From Ignavibacterium sp. (GTDB taxonomy: Bacteria > Bacteroidota > Ignavibacteria > Ignavibacteriales > Ignavibacteriaceae): a stretch of DNA of 64,000 bases. Of the stretch, positions 27,731 through 36,919 are shown piece after piece (within the stretch, counting starts at the first letter, position 1; each line of letters begins with the position of its first letter). The notes under the pieces are model-generated. The model had not been told where the DNA came from. It ran no database searches and was given only the letters and a program-made list of their open reading frames with translations. The stretch is from positions 3,105,116-3,169,115 of the forward strand of contig JAVSMP010000001.1 of assembly GCA_032027145.1 (NCBI GenBank), written 5' to 3'. The translations under genes were made by a program, and so were the position numbers.

Positions 27731-30094
27731 TTATTTTATTAGCAGCATTTTCTTCGATGCGGATAGTTCGTTTACTTTAAGTCTGTACAGATATATTCCG
27801 CTTGGTAATGCAGATGCATCGAAGTTAAATGAATAATTACCTGAGGTTAAATAATCATTTACTAAAACAGCAACTTCCTGTCCTAATAAATTATAAATCT
27901 TAAGTGAAGTAAAGCCAGATTGAGGAATACTAAACTCAATATTGGTTAACGGATTAAAAGGATTTGGATAATTTTGTTCAAGTGAAAATTTCTCAGGAAT
28001 ATAATCCTGCTCTTCTAAACCTGAAGGATTAAATGTTTTAAATCTCCAGATATTGGAATATAAACCTGTTCCGTATTGATTCTCTGCTCTTACTTTCCAG
28101 AAATACAAAGTATTTTGATTGAGGTTATTAATTGCAAGAGAAGTATCTGTAATTCCTGATTGATCAACTATGATAGAATTCTGTGAAAAGTCTAATGACC
28201 TGGCTAAAAGTAATCTGTAAGATTGAGCGCCGGGAGTTTCAAGCCAATACAAAACTGTATCTACTGGTACATTAACAGTATTATTAAGAGGAGCAGCAAG
28301 TATAGTTTTTGACGGAAATCCGGTTGTAAAATTAAACGATGCAGAATAATTACTTGCACCGCCGGCATTAACTGAATACACCCTCCAATAATATTTTGTC
28401 TGACCATCAATACCGGTTACTACTTTGAAAGTATCGGTTATTCCACTTACATCTAAAAACATTAAAGAATCAAAAGAAGCTGATCTTGATATCTGCAACC
28501 TGTATGATGAAGCAAGATTTGGATAATTCCATCTTAATGTAACAGTATCTTCAACATTTACAGCACCATTTATCGGAAATGCAAGAATTGGAACCGGAGG
28601 AGGATTGACTTGCAAAATGTTGCTCATCGTGCTCTCGTTATAATTTCTGTCAAGAGAAGTAACAACAAAATAATAAGGTCCGTTTGGTGATGGCGGTTCA
28701 CCGGGGATATTTTCTCTGTAGCCTGCTACATCAAGAATGTTTGCTGAGTTCTCCAAATCTGATGGCTGAATATTAGAGTTGTTAAATCTGTAAACAACAT
28801 ATCTGCTTGCAGTATCACCGTCAATTGCAACAGGTGGAAGGTCCCATTTTAATCCTGCCTGTCCACTTGCTAATCTTTCAAATTTAAGATTCTGTGGTGG
28901 ATTTGGATTAATTACATCTTTCCAATTCATAACCGGTAAGATTGCTTTATATCTGTAAAGATCATTGCGTAAAGAATCTGTTACACCTTTTGGATTTTCC
29001 TTAAAATTTTTCGCTCTAAAAAATACTCCGCCCTGAACTTTCGGATTACTTCTATCAAGTCTTATCTGCCTCGGCATTTCACTTGGATTAGTCCAATTAG
29101 GAATTCTGTAATAGGCATGCCCAGGATAAAAATGTCTGCCATTTGCATAAACAGAATCAGCCCACCATGGTTGAAGTTTACCGTAATCTTGTCCACCGCC
29201 AAATGGCCAATAAAGCTGAGGAGTAAGATAATCAATCGAGCGATTATGAAGCCAGGCAATCGCATCACAATAAATGGAACTATATGCATCCAATCCTGTG
29301 ATACCAGGAGGAACACCGTTTTTCCAGATACCAAAAGGACTCATTCCAAATTTTACCCACGGTTTTACAGATTGAATTGTGTCATTTACCTGTGCAATTA
29401 ATAAATTAACATTATCTCTGCGCCAATCGGCAATATTTGTAAAACCACGCGGATACAAAGCAAATGTTTGTGCGTCCTGGTTTGTAATCTGATCAGGCGG
29501 ATAAGGATAAAAATAATCGTCAGCATGAATTCCATCTACATCATAACGGCTTACAACATCATAAACAACTGAAGTTACATAATCTCTAACCATAGGTAAG
29601 CCTGGATCAAGAAATTTGAAATTTGATATCTGTATGATCCAGTCTGGATGCTGATGTGTTACATGGTTTGGTGCAGTAGTATAATTTCCAACTGCTCTTT
29701 CAACCCGGTATGGATTAAACCAGGCATGTAACTCCATCCCGCGTTTATGTGCTTGCTCAATTGCAAATTCAAGAGGATCATAATAAGGATAAGGAGCCGT
29801 ACCTTGAGAGCCGGTTAACCAATAAGACCATGGATCAAATGATGAACTGTACATAGCATCACATTCTGATCTTATCTGGAAAACAACTGTATTAATTCCA
29901 TCCTGATCAAGTTCATCAAGTAAATCTATCAACTCCTGTTTCTGCTGTGCAGTAGAGGAAGTATTTGAATTTGGCCAATCAAGGTTAGTTACAGTGGCTA
30001 TCCACGCTGCCCTCATTTCTCGTTTAGGCGGAATTGATTGACTGTAAATTGATGTAACAATAAATAATGATAAAATAATGGTAAGCTTTTTCAT
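27731..30094 (-). CDS. Secreted GHL10-family glycosidase (DigH/YngK-like) with T9SS sorting domain
   Basis: A 787-residue protein with a signal peptide (1-19, ending SIYSQ). The GHL10/DUF187 barrel spans about 23-340: EMRAAWIATVTNLDWP, TVVFQIRSECDAMYSS, ELHAWFNPYRVE, DGIHADDYFYPYP, KFGMSPFGIW and DYLTPQLYWPFGG. Two or three FnIII-like domains follow (about 365-690, each with a YYWRVYS- or YFWKVRA-type strand). A type-A sorting domain begins EQNYPNPFNPLTNIEF and ends SKKMLLIK. The characterised E. coli member, DigH, cuts denuded peptidoglycan lacking stem peptides. This suits the adjacent amidase gene, which would make that substrate, and murQ nearby. Substrate here is inferred. Confidence 0.88.
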   Translation of the reverse strand: MKKLTIILSLFIVTSIYSQSIPPKREMRAAWIATVTNLDWPNSNTSSTAQQKQELIDLLDELDQDGINTVVFQIRSECDAMYSSSFDPWSYWLTGSQGTAPYPYYDPLEFAIEQAHKRGMELHAWFNPYRVERAVGNYTTAPNHVTHQHPDWIIQISNFKFLDPGLPMVRDYVTSVVYDVVSRYDVDGIHADDYFYPYPPDQITNQDAQTFALYPRGFTNIADWRRDNVNLLIAQVNDTIQSVKPWVKFGMSPFGIWKNGVPPGITGLDAYSSIYCDAIAWLHNRSIDYLTPQLYWPFGGGQDYGKLQPWWADSVYANGRHFYPGHAYYRIPNWTNPSEMPRQIRLDRSNPKVQGGVFFRAKNFKENPKGVTDSLRNDLYRYKAILPVMNWKDVINPNPPQNLKFERLASGQAGLKWDLPPVAIDGDTASRYVVYRFNNSNIQPSDLENSANILDVAGYRENIPGEPPSPNGPYYFVVTSLDRNYNESTMSNILQVNPPPVPILAFPINGAVNVEDTVTLRWNYPNLASSYRLQISRSASFDSLMFLDVSGITDTFKVVTGIDGQTKYYWRVYSVNAGGASNYSASFNFTTGFPSKTILAAPLNNTVNVPVDTVLYWLETPGAQSYRLLLARSLDFSQNSIIVDQSGITDTSLAINNLNQNTLYFWKVRAENQYGTGLYSNIWRFKTFNPSGLEEQDYIPEKFSLEQNYPNPFNPLTNIEFSIPQSGFTSLKIYNLLGQEVAVLVNDYLTSGNYSFNFDASALPSGIYLYRLKVNELSASKKMLLIK

Positions 30095-30166
30095 GGCGTT
30101 AAATAATTATGATTAATAACTGTTTAAACTTAATCAATTTTTTTTAATAAGATAAACCTGTCTGAC

Positions 30167-30196
30167 AAAAAAAACAGGCACGCTTTAACGTGCCTG
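30167..30196 (-). terminator. Rho-independent terminator of the 40.1-30.2 kb operon
   Basis: Eight-base perfect stem CAGGCACG (30175-30182) / CGTGCCTG (30189-30196), six-base loop, then eight T residues on the minus strand (30174-30167). It sits about 25 bases beyond the stop of the propeller gene. Confidence 0.92.
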
Positions 30197-30220
30197 CTTT
30201 AATCAAGAATTGTAAGAATA

Positions 30221-31504
30221 TTACTTTAAGAGTATCATCTTGTTTGTTATTCTTATACCATTAACATTCAATTGATACAAATAAGTTCCGGATGCTAAAT
30301 TAGCAGCATTAAAATTAACAGAATGCGAGCCGGCAGTTAATTCATTCTGTACTAATGTTGCAACCTCATTGCCAAGCATATCATAAATTTTTAGTGTTGT
30401 AAAACCGCTTGCTGATAATTCAAAGTTAATTTTTGTTGTTGGGTTAAACGGATTAGGATAATTCTGAGAAAGCTTATATCCATTAACAACAATTTCACCC
30501 TGGTCTTCAACACCAACAGTTTTGTCAACTTTTTGAGCTAGCGGATAACCTGAACCGGCAAAGCAGCCGATGTATGCTGTATTTCCACTAGGGCTAAAAT
30601 CAATAGCACGTGGTCTTTCAGCAGGACTTTGAGGTACAACAAACTCCCATTTCAAACTGTCGAGTACTTGGCTTGTTGAGAGATCAAACTCATACCAGGT
30701 ATTAGGTGTAAACGGTGGATCTGGCATATCATTATATGAACCAGCAGAAACCCATAAATGTCCGGTAGCTTTGTTAAATGCTATTGACTCACAATCTACG
30801 CCATCCATGATAGTTCCTACTGAGTCAAATGCTGAAAACTCATCAGGTCTGTTATAAACTATGATTATTCCTCTTGAATAACTTGGGAAATAAAGAGTAT
30901 TACCATCAGCAGAGCATTCCATACTTCTTGAGAAACCGGATAGACTAAATGATACTACATCTCCTAAATAGTTAAAATCAGCGTCATACTCTTGAATTAC
31001 AGATCCGGCATTAGTAACCGGTCCAACGAAGATTTTTCCATCAGCGCTAACTGCTGGAGCAGTAGGTGATGTTCCTAATGTAAGAGTAACTTTGTTCATA
31101 CCAGCACCATCCTGATAATTAACTCTATACATTTTCTGATTACCAAAAGTGATAAGTATGTTACCATTGTGATCTGCTCTCATTCCTCTGACGTTGCTGC
31201 CTTTTAGAGTATCATTAATTCCATTACCAACAACACGCCATACAGGTGAAAATGAAGCAGGAGTCCCATCAGGATTAAAAACACGAATCAGATTTGCTGT
31301 TACAGTATCTGAAGAACCTGCAGGCAGATATTTTTCAGGATTAAAATTTCCTAACCAGACTTTTCCATCAGGATCTACAGCAATACCGTGTAACTGCCCC
31401 AGTAATGAACCATCAGGCCAAGCACCTGTGTTAACCCATTGCGAATGCCCGGTTACAGTTAATAATAACACTGCAACCAGCGAAAACAGAAGTTTTTGTT
31501 TCAT
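30221..31504 (-). CDS. Secreted beta-propeller protein with T9SS type-A sorting domain
   Basis: A 427-residue protein with a signal peptide (ending TGHSQ). An NHL/SMP-30-like propeller follows, with units such as LHGIAVDPDGKVWLGNF, VRGMRADHNGNILITFGN and SADGNTLYFPSYSRG. The C-terminal sorting domain starts at about residue 345 (SQNYPNPFNPTTKINFELSA ... TNKMILLK). GAGAGGT precedes the ATG. It is the last gene of the six-gene operon starting with the TonB receptor at 40078 and is followed by a strong terminator. Its propeller resembles that of the lipoprotein encoded just upstream, suggesting a related ligand or shared ancestry. No enzymatic motif was seen. Confidence 0.82.
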   Translation of the reverse strand: MKQKLLFSLVAVLLLTVTGHSQWVNTGAWPDGSLLGQLHGIAVDPDGKVWLGNFNPEKYLPAGSSDTVTANLIRVFNPDGTPASFSPVWRVVGNGINDTLKGSNVRGMRADHNGNILITFGNQKMYRVNYQDGAGMNKVTLTLGTSPTAPAVSADGKIFVGPVTNAGSVIQEYDADFNYLGDVVSFSLSGFSRSMECSADGNTLYFPSYSRGIIIVYNRPDEFSAFDSVGTIMDGVDCESIAFNKATGHLWVSAGSYNDMPDPPFTPNTWYEFDLSTSQVLDSLKWEFVVPQSPAERPRAIDFSPSGNTAYIGCFAGSGYPLAQKVDKTVGVEDQGEIVVNGYKLSQNYPNPFNPTTKINFELSASGFTTLKIYDMLGNEVATLVQNELTAGSHSVNFNAANLASGTYLYQLNVNGIRITNKMILLK

Positions 31505-31551
31505 AGCTTACCTCTCTATTTTATTGTAAGTAGTTTGTTAATTAAGTTCAA

Positions 31552-32766
31552 TTATCTTCCAAAATAAGGAGCCCCTGGTTTTTCCATATCAATTCTAATA
31601 ATAGTCTGAGTTAAATTATCAAGAGAATTTCTGGTCATATATAAAAAATTACCGGCTCCCCAGCATAATGAGTTTACAGATGAATTAAGAATTCCCGGAT
31701 ATAGTTTTTCAAATGATTTGTCAGAATGAATTACATAAATAGGATCTTTTTTTGCATCAGTTCCAATATAAATATCTCCATCAGCAGCAATTGAAATATC
31801 ATTAAGTTTGATCACCGAATCAACTTCTGCGGAAAAATTAAAATATACTTCGGGTGTTCCGATATTATCTGCACTTATAACAGGCACCTTCCATAAAATC
31901 TGCTGGTTATTTGATGTAGCAACAGCATAAATTGCCCCATTAAATATCTTAATAGCATTTATATTTCCGTCAAATGGAAATGCCTGCACCACTTTTGCCG
32001 GTGTAATACTGAGAATATTTCCATTCGCACCAACCCATAAATTCAAATTCTGGTCAAAATCAGAGTCATTAGCATTTCCGCCACCTGATGGAGTTAAATT
32101 TACATAAATAGTTGAAGGAATACCTTCTGAAGCTTGAAATATTGCCCTAACCCTTCTTGCACCATAAATAACGGAAGAGGGACCAAATGTTAATGAACTA
32201 AAGAATGACTCAGCACCATTAGGTGCCCATAGACTAAGGTTGCCTTGTGGATCTAATTTAAAAATACCAGCTCCTATTTGTTTAGCAACAGAGGTATATA
32301 CATTCTCATTTGCATCAACAGTAAGAGCATAAGGAGTTCCATTATTAGCCGGATCAAATTTGAAGATTTCTACAGCAGCAGGAGCTAATTTATAAAACAT
32401 TATATTACTAAAATCCTCAACCTTAAATACTGAAGCTTTTACCTGAACAGAATCAGAAATAACATTTGGAGGTCTTACTTTTAATTGTGTTGATGTAGCG
32501 GTCAAAATCTCACCTTTAACTCCGTTAAAATACACCATATTCTTAGCTGGATCTGAAGAGAAGTTTGAGCCGTTAATAGTAAGTACTGTTATTCCTGCCA
32601 AACCTCCATTACTCGGTTCTATAGAATCGATTGACGGAGGTGTAGTAGGAAGGTCAATCAATTCATCAAGCCCCGAATATGGGTCTTCACTACAAGCGGA
32701 CAAGAATAAAGCAGTTAAGATAATTAAACCTAAGTATTTGTATAATTTTATCATTTTTATACTCAT
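31552..32766 (-). CDS. Lipoprotein with IPT/TIG domain and beta-propeller
   Basis: A 404-residue protein with a lipoprotein signal (LILTALFLSACS). An IPT/TIG immunoglobulin-like domain follows (about 45-130: IDSIEPSNGGLAGITVLTIN, VYFNGVKGEI, VRPPNV), then a propeller-like region (PYALTVDANENVYTSVA, DISIAADGDIYIGTD, LCWGAGNFLYMTRN). Start is uncertain: ATGs lie at 32766 and 32754, and the second gives a more typical signal length. SusE/SusF-like and surface glycan-binding lipoproteins often carry IPT domains, so ligand capture for the receptor at 36920-40078 is a reasonable inference. Spacing to the PorV-like gene is eight bases. Confidence 0.8.
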   Translation of the reverse strand: MSIKMIKLYKYLGLIILTALFLSACSEDPYSGLDELIDLPTTPPSIDSIEPSNGGLAGITVLTINGSNFSSDPAKNMVYFNGVKGEILTATSTQLKVRPPNVISDSVQVKASVFKVEDFSNIMFYKLAPAAVEIFKFDPANNGTPYALTVDANENVYTSVAKQIGAGIFKLDPQGNLSLWAPNGAESFFSSLTFGPSSVIYGARRVRAIFQASEGIPSTIYVNLTPSGGGNANDSDFDQNLNLWVGANGNILSITPAKVVQAFPFDGNINAIKIFNGAIYAVATSNNQQILWKVPVISADNIGTPEVYFNFSAEVDSVIKLNDISIAADGDIYIGTDAKKDPIYVIHSDKSFEKLYPGILNSSVNSLCWGAGNFLYMTRNSLDNLTQTIIRIDMEKPGAPYFGR

Positions 32767-32774
32767 AAAATTTA

Positions 32775-33791
32775 TTAATAACCAATATTAACTGATACTC
32801 TGTGTACATCATTAAAAATACCAAATGGTGTATATGAGTAATCAATAGAAAATTTTACTTCTGATAAATTTTGTTTGAAACCAACACCGGCACTGAATTC
32901 CTGTTCATCAGTTGGAGTAGTTATTCCTGCACGAAGTGAAAATGTATTCATAAAAGTATATTCACCACCCAAAGAAATCTGTTCAGGATAATCTCTCGGA
33001 TGTGAAGCATCAACTGAAAAAAGGAAAGAATGCATTTGTTTATCAATTTCCCAGAGGTCAAGCATATTCATAGATACACCGATTTTAAATGATAACGGAA
33101 GCTGAAAACCATCTTCATCATATCTGACTTCGGTAGAAAAGTTTCTTACATTCATACCAAAATCCAGGCTTTTAAAACCTGTATGATAAAGGATACCAAA
33201 ATCGAATACCATTGCATTAACTGATTTTGATTCAACAATCTGATCGCCGGTTCCGGTCAATCCTGATACAACAGTACCTAATGATTGACGAACATATTTT
33301 ATATTACCGCCAATAGCAACTTTTTCAGAAAGTGATTTTGCATAACCTAAACCGATAGACATAGCAACAGGCTTAAATGTTCCAACATCAAGATATCCAT
33401 CATCGTTAGAAGCAACCACAGTGCCCAGAAATTCGCCGTAGTCAACAGCTACCAGAGACAAACCGAAAACACCATAATCACCATCAAATAAATTTAAACC
33501 GACTGTTCCATAAATGTAATTAATATCAGCAATCCATTTAGTTGTTCCGAAAGAAAAATCCGTCATTCTGTTTAACTCAGCCATACCTGCAGGATTATAT
33601 AACAGCGAGGTAGAATTACTTGATAGTGATGTAAATGCATCTCCCATACCACTTGCTCTTGGATCAAGTGAAACGCTTAAAAATTTCACCCCTGTCTGAG
33701 CAAGTTTTTCATTTTTTTGAGCATACCCGCTCTGTGCAATCAGTAAAAATACAAGAATGAAAATTACGATTATTAAACTGTTTTTTCTCAT
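32775..33791 (-). CDS. PorV/PorQ-family outer-membrane protein (paralogue)
   Basis: A 338-residue protein with a signal peptide (ending SGYAQ) and the family start VSLDPRASGMGDAFTSLSSN followed by LLYNPAGMAEL. Barrel strands run to the final HRVSVNIGY. Same family as 9039-10052 and in the same relative order after a TonB receptor and a secreted protein. PorV binds and shuttles T9SS cargo in Porphyromonas. Whether these operon-linked copies serve dedicated cargo is an open inference. A TAGGTAAATAA stretch precedes the ATG. Confidence 0.86.
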   Translation of the reverse strand: MRKNSLIIVIFILVFLLIAQSGYAQKNEKLAQTGVKFLSVSLDPRASGMGDAFTSLSSNSTSLLYNPAGMAELNRMTDFSFGTTKWIADINYIYGTVGLNLFDGDYGVFGLSLVAVDYGEFLGTVVASNDDGYLDVGTFKPVAMSIGLGYAKSLSEKVAIGGNIKYVRQSLGTVVSGLTGTGDQIVESKSVNAMVFDFGILYHTGFKSLDFGMNVRNFSTEVRYDEDGFQLPLSFKIGVSMNMLDLWEIDKQMHSFLFSVDASHPRDYPEQISLGGEYTFMNTFSLRAGITTPTDEQEFSAGVGFKQNLSEVKFSIDYSYTPFGIFNDVHRVSVNIGY

Positions 33792-33834
33792 TTATTTACC
33801 TATAACTTTTTCATCAGATTAATGAGTGAAATAA

Positions 33835-34755
33835 TTATTCAAAAAGATCTACTTTAATTACGCCGGTACCATTTGGAACCAGATTATTTTGCCGCTGCAT
33901 CGTGTATGAAACTCCGCTTTGTGCAGAGTTAGGAATTGCAGCAGAAAATAAGATCTTTGATGGAGTACTGCCGGAGGTTTTTCCATTATTCCACTCAAGT
34001 GAAATAAATACATTTTTACCTGATAAATCAGTTGGAAAGGTTAAACCAGCCGGTGCATTCAGCAGAAAATCTTCACCCGGGAATGAATAACCTGCAGATG
34101 TTGAAGAGTAACCTTTAAATAAATCTGCTGCTTTGGGATTTGTAAATCTGCCTGTTGAAACGTAAGTACCATTAATTTCAACCCAGCCTTCATATCTCCA
34201 GCCGCTATATAATACAGGTAACTTTAATCCCGCAACCGGTACAGCGGCAGTTAACAGTGAGTCGATAAACCACACGCCGCTTAATTCATCTGTTCCGGGT
34301 CCGTTTGTTGGTGTGGACAGTGTAAATACAGCTGAAATATTATTCATTTGATCGGCTTTTTCTCCAACATCAAAAACACAATTACCATCTTTAATTCTTC
34401 CTGAAAGAATAACCCTTGCTGAACCAAAAGCAAAATTAGAATCATTAACTGCTGCTTTTCTATCAACTGTGATTTTAAGAACCTGAGCATTTGTTAAATA
34501 ACTCAATGGCTGTTCCGATTTGAAATTAATCTCTCCGTTTGCATCTGCATCTAAATTAAAAGCCTTGATGGGTTTAAACTTAGTATTATCCTGTGCATAC
34601 CAGCAAACAAATGTCATAGTATCAGGTATTGCAGGTAAGCCTGTCAGTTTAACTTCAAGTGATGCAGTATTTAGTGTATCACTGTTTTCAAAATAATCAC
34701 AACTTGTTAATGTAACGGTCAAAATTAAAAACACTGAAATTAAATATTTCTTCAT
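33835..34755 (-). CDS. Lipoprotein with RskA-C-like beta repeats, function unknown
   Basis: The frame opens at 34791, but the ATG at 34755 is preferred: it gives a standard lipoprotein signal (MKKYLISVFLILTVTLTSCD) and AAGG lies eight bases upstream. The mature part of about 285 residues has two similar beta segments, one with LEVKLTGLPAIPDTMTFVCW and one with SGWRYEGWVEINGTYVSTGR. Both resemble the beta-sandwich seen in anti-sigma-K-like (RskA C-terminal) domains, but no sigma factor or membrane helix is present. It lies between the secreted FnIII protein and the PorV-like protein and is missing from the shorter operon at 9-16 kb. Probable surface or periplasmic ligand binder. Confidence 0.7.
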   Translation of the reverse strand: MKKYLISVFLILTVTLTSCDYFENSDTLNTASLEVKLTGLPAIPDTMTFVCWYAQDNTKFKPIKAFNLDADANGEINFKSEQPLSYLTNAQVLKITVDRKAAVNDSNFAFGSARVILSGRIKDGNCVFDVGEKADQMNNISAVFTLSTPTNGPGTDELSGVWFIDSLLTAAVPVAGLKLPVLYSGWRYEGWVEINGTYVSTGRFTNPKAADLFKGYSSTSAGYSFPGEDFLLNAPAGLTFPTDLSGKNVFISLEWNNGKTSGSTPSKILFSAAIPNSAQSGVSYTMQRQNNLVPNGTGVIKVDLFE

Positions 34756-34798
34756 CCGAAATGCCTTACTAATTTTTATTTGTTTTTTCATAGTGGTA

Positions 34799-36886
34799 TT
34801 ACCTTATCACTGCAAATTTAGAAATATGATTCTTACCTGTTGTGTTATCAGTTATAACAGCTATGTAAATACCGCTTACAACAATCTGGTTTGAAGAAGT
34901 TACATTATACCAGTAATCATCACCGCTTCCGTTTGTATGTTCAATGATTTTTACCAATTCACCAAGTTCAGTATAAATTCTGATGGTACACATACCAGGT
35001 ATATTGTAAAATGCAATTTTATCTTCATCAAGACTGCCGGGGAATTTAATACCATTGTACACAAATGGATTTGGAACTATTCTGATATCATTTAAGTTTT
35101 TACCGGCAGGTCTTTTAAGATTTGTAGGATCATAAGTCTGTGTATAATATCTGCTGCTCTCTAAAACTCCACCTGATGGTGTTGCAACTCCGCCAGTGTT
35201 TGTGCGATAGCAGGTCATATAATAAAAATAATTAAATCCTCGTATCAAATTAACATCCTCAAAGCTTGTAGTTGAAGCCGGAAGATCAGCAATTATTTCA
35301 TAATCTTTATCATAATCACCAAGTGCTCTGTATATACGAAAACCTTCAGGAGGATTAGGATCACCGCTTCTCAAAGACCAGCTTAATTGGATTTTATCAC
35401 CACCGCCATTAACTTCAAAAGTTGCGGGAGGTAAAGGCGGCTGCGGAATATCCCAATTATTCTGGAAATTTGCAGTTGCTCTTTCCCAGGTTGTAAATAG
35501 CGAATCCTTTCCTTTTTGAAGAACCAAAATATTTTTATCAATTGCATTTAGCTGCCCATTTTTAAACTGCCTTCCATACTTTACCTGATCAGCACGATTC
35601 ATCCCGGCAGCCCCTTCAACAATAACGATACGGATACTTTCACCGAATGGTATATCATAGGGCCCAAAAGCATTATCAAAGGAAAAACCGCCACCGCTGC
35701 TAAGAAACGGATTAGTAGTCTGATTTGCCAAAGCAACTACATCAGGGCTTGTTGTGCCGGTTATAACTTCTGCATGTCTTGGAACAACATGTCCCTGTGC
35801 CATTTTTAAATACTGCTGAGTCATACGATCAATATTAAACGCATTATCCCTGCCTGCTAAGAACAAAATACCATCAGAATCATAATATGTTGTAGTTGAC
35901 GGCTGGGTTTGATCATCACTCTTATCATTGTAGGACTTATCAGCGTGAAGTGTTAAAGTTCCAAGGAATTGTGTTCCACCAAGCCTTCCGATAGTATCAT
36001 CAGAAGCATTCCAGGTTAAAGCATTAGAATTCAATGCCCATATTGGTCCGCCGATATTATTATATGAAACATCTTTTTCGGTAGTGTAGCCGTGCCAAGA
36101 ATACTGTGTTCTGAAATTATTTGGATTGTCAGCATCTACTCTTCCATCGCCGCGGGCATCATTCATTGTATTTTTTCCCCAGCCGGTTGAATTACCAATA
36201 ACATATCTGACCGATTGATTAACAGCATTTCTGTATGTCCAGAAAGTATAAAATTCCTGGATATTATTACCGGGTAATTCAATTTCATCATCAGCATCAG
36301 TATTTCCTGTATTAGTAAAGGTATAATCATATACGATATAGTTATCATTATACTGCTGGCTGAACTGGAATATTTTTCTTTCCATTGTAATACCAAGCTG
36401 GGTGTTAACTATATTATTAATCATTCTATCCCATTTCATTGTTTCATCAATCTCATCAATTGTAACATCCTTGGAATAAGAAGGAATACCATCAACTGTA
36501 ACAAAAGTTGGTTCAAATTTAGATATTATTTCCATCTTAATCGGATAAGCAGCAAAGAATTGAGGGTTACGCGGACCTACCGTTACAACTTTATATGGAT
36601 AAGTAGTTCCGGTTTCATCAGTAAAATTTCTTGCACCGATCCACCAGCCTCTTGCCGCCTGCATATCTTGTGCTCTGTAAATTGCAGGCCATTGCATACC
36701 ATATTGTTGTCTTAAAACAAATCCCTCTTCAATCTCGCAGCCAATAGATGAATACCAGTTATGTAAAGAACCGGCACTCATCCAAACATTATCAAACTGT
36801 GCATTTGATATAGATTGAAAAAACAAAACTGCAAACAGAGGCAGAAGGAACTTGACCTTATATTTTATAATTCTGTAAAAATTCAT
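34799..36886 (-). CDS. Secreted FnIII protein with FlgD/T9SS-like variant C-terminal domain
   Basis: A 695-residue protein with a signal peptide (about 1-29, ending SISNAQ). A large unrecognised N-terminal region (about 30-470) follows, then an FnIII-like domain (about 478-575: IQLSWSLRSGDPNPPEGFRI), and a C-terminal domain from about 595 (IRIVPNPFVYNG ... IRIYTELGELVKIIEH ... HISKFAVIR). The last domain is the same variant class as in the 10076-13555 protein. AAGAGGT precedes the ATG. It follows the TonB receptor by 33 bases and appears to be the counterpart of the giant protein in the other operon. Ligand unknown. Confidence 0.8.
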   Translation of the reverse strand: MNFYRIIKYKVKFLLPLFAVLFFQSISNAQFDNVWMSAGSLHNWYSSIGCEIEEGFVLRQQYGMQWPAIYRAQDMQAARGWWIGARNFTDETGTTYPYKVVTVGPRNPQFFAAYPIKMEIISKFEPTFVTVDGIPSYSKDVTIDEIDETMKWDRMINNIVNTQLGITMERKIFQFSQQYNDNYIVYDYTFTNTGNTDADDEIELPGNNIQEFYTFWTYRNAVNQSVRYVIGNSTGWGKNTMNDARGDGRVDADNPNNFRTQYSWHGYTTEKDVSYNNIGGPIWALNSNALTWNASDDTIGRLGGTQFLGTLTLHADKSYNDKSDDQTQPSTTTYYDSDGILFLAGRDNAFNIDRMTQQYLKMAQGHVVPRHAEVITGTTSPDVVALANQTTNPFLSSGGGFSFDNAFGPYDIPFGESIRIVIVEGAAGMNRADQVKYGRQFKNGQLNAIDKNILVLQKGKDSLFTTWERATANFQNNWDIPQPPLPPATFEVNGGGDKIQLSWSLRSGDPNPPEGFRIYRALGDYDKDYEIIADLPASTTSFEDVNLIRGFNYFYYMTCYRTNTGGVATPSGGVLESSRYYTQTYDPTNLKRPAGKNLNDIRIVPNPFVYNGIKFPGSLDEDKIAFYNIPGMCTIRIYTELGELVKIIEHTNGSGDDYWYNVTSSNQIVVSGIYIAVITDNTTGKNHISKFAVIR

Positions 36887-36919
36887 TAGTACCTCTTATT
36901 TAAATTCTTTCTATAACTG

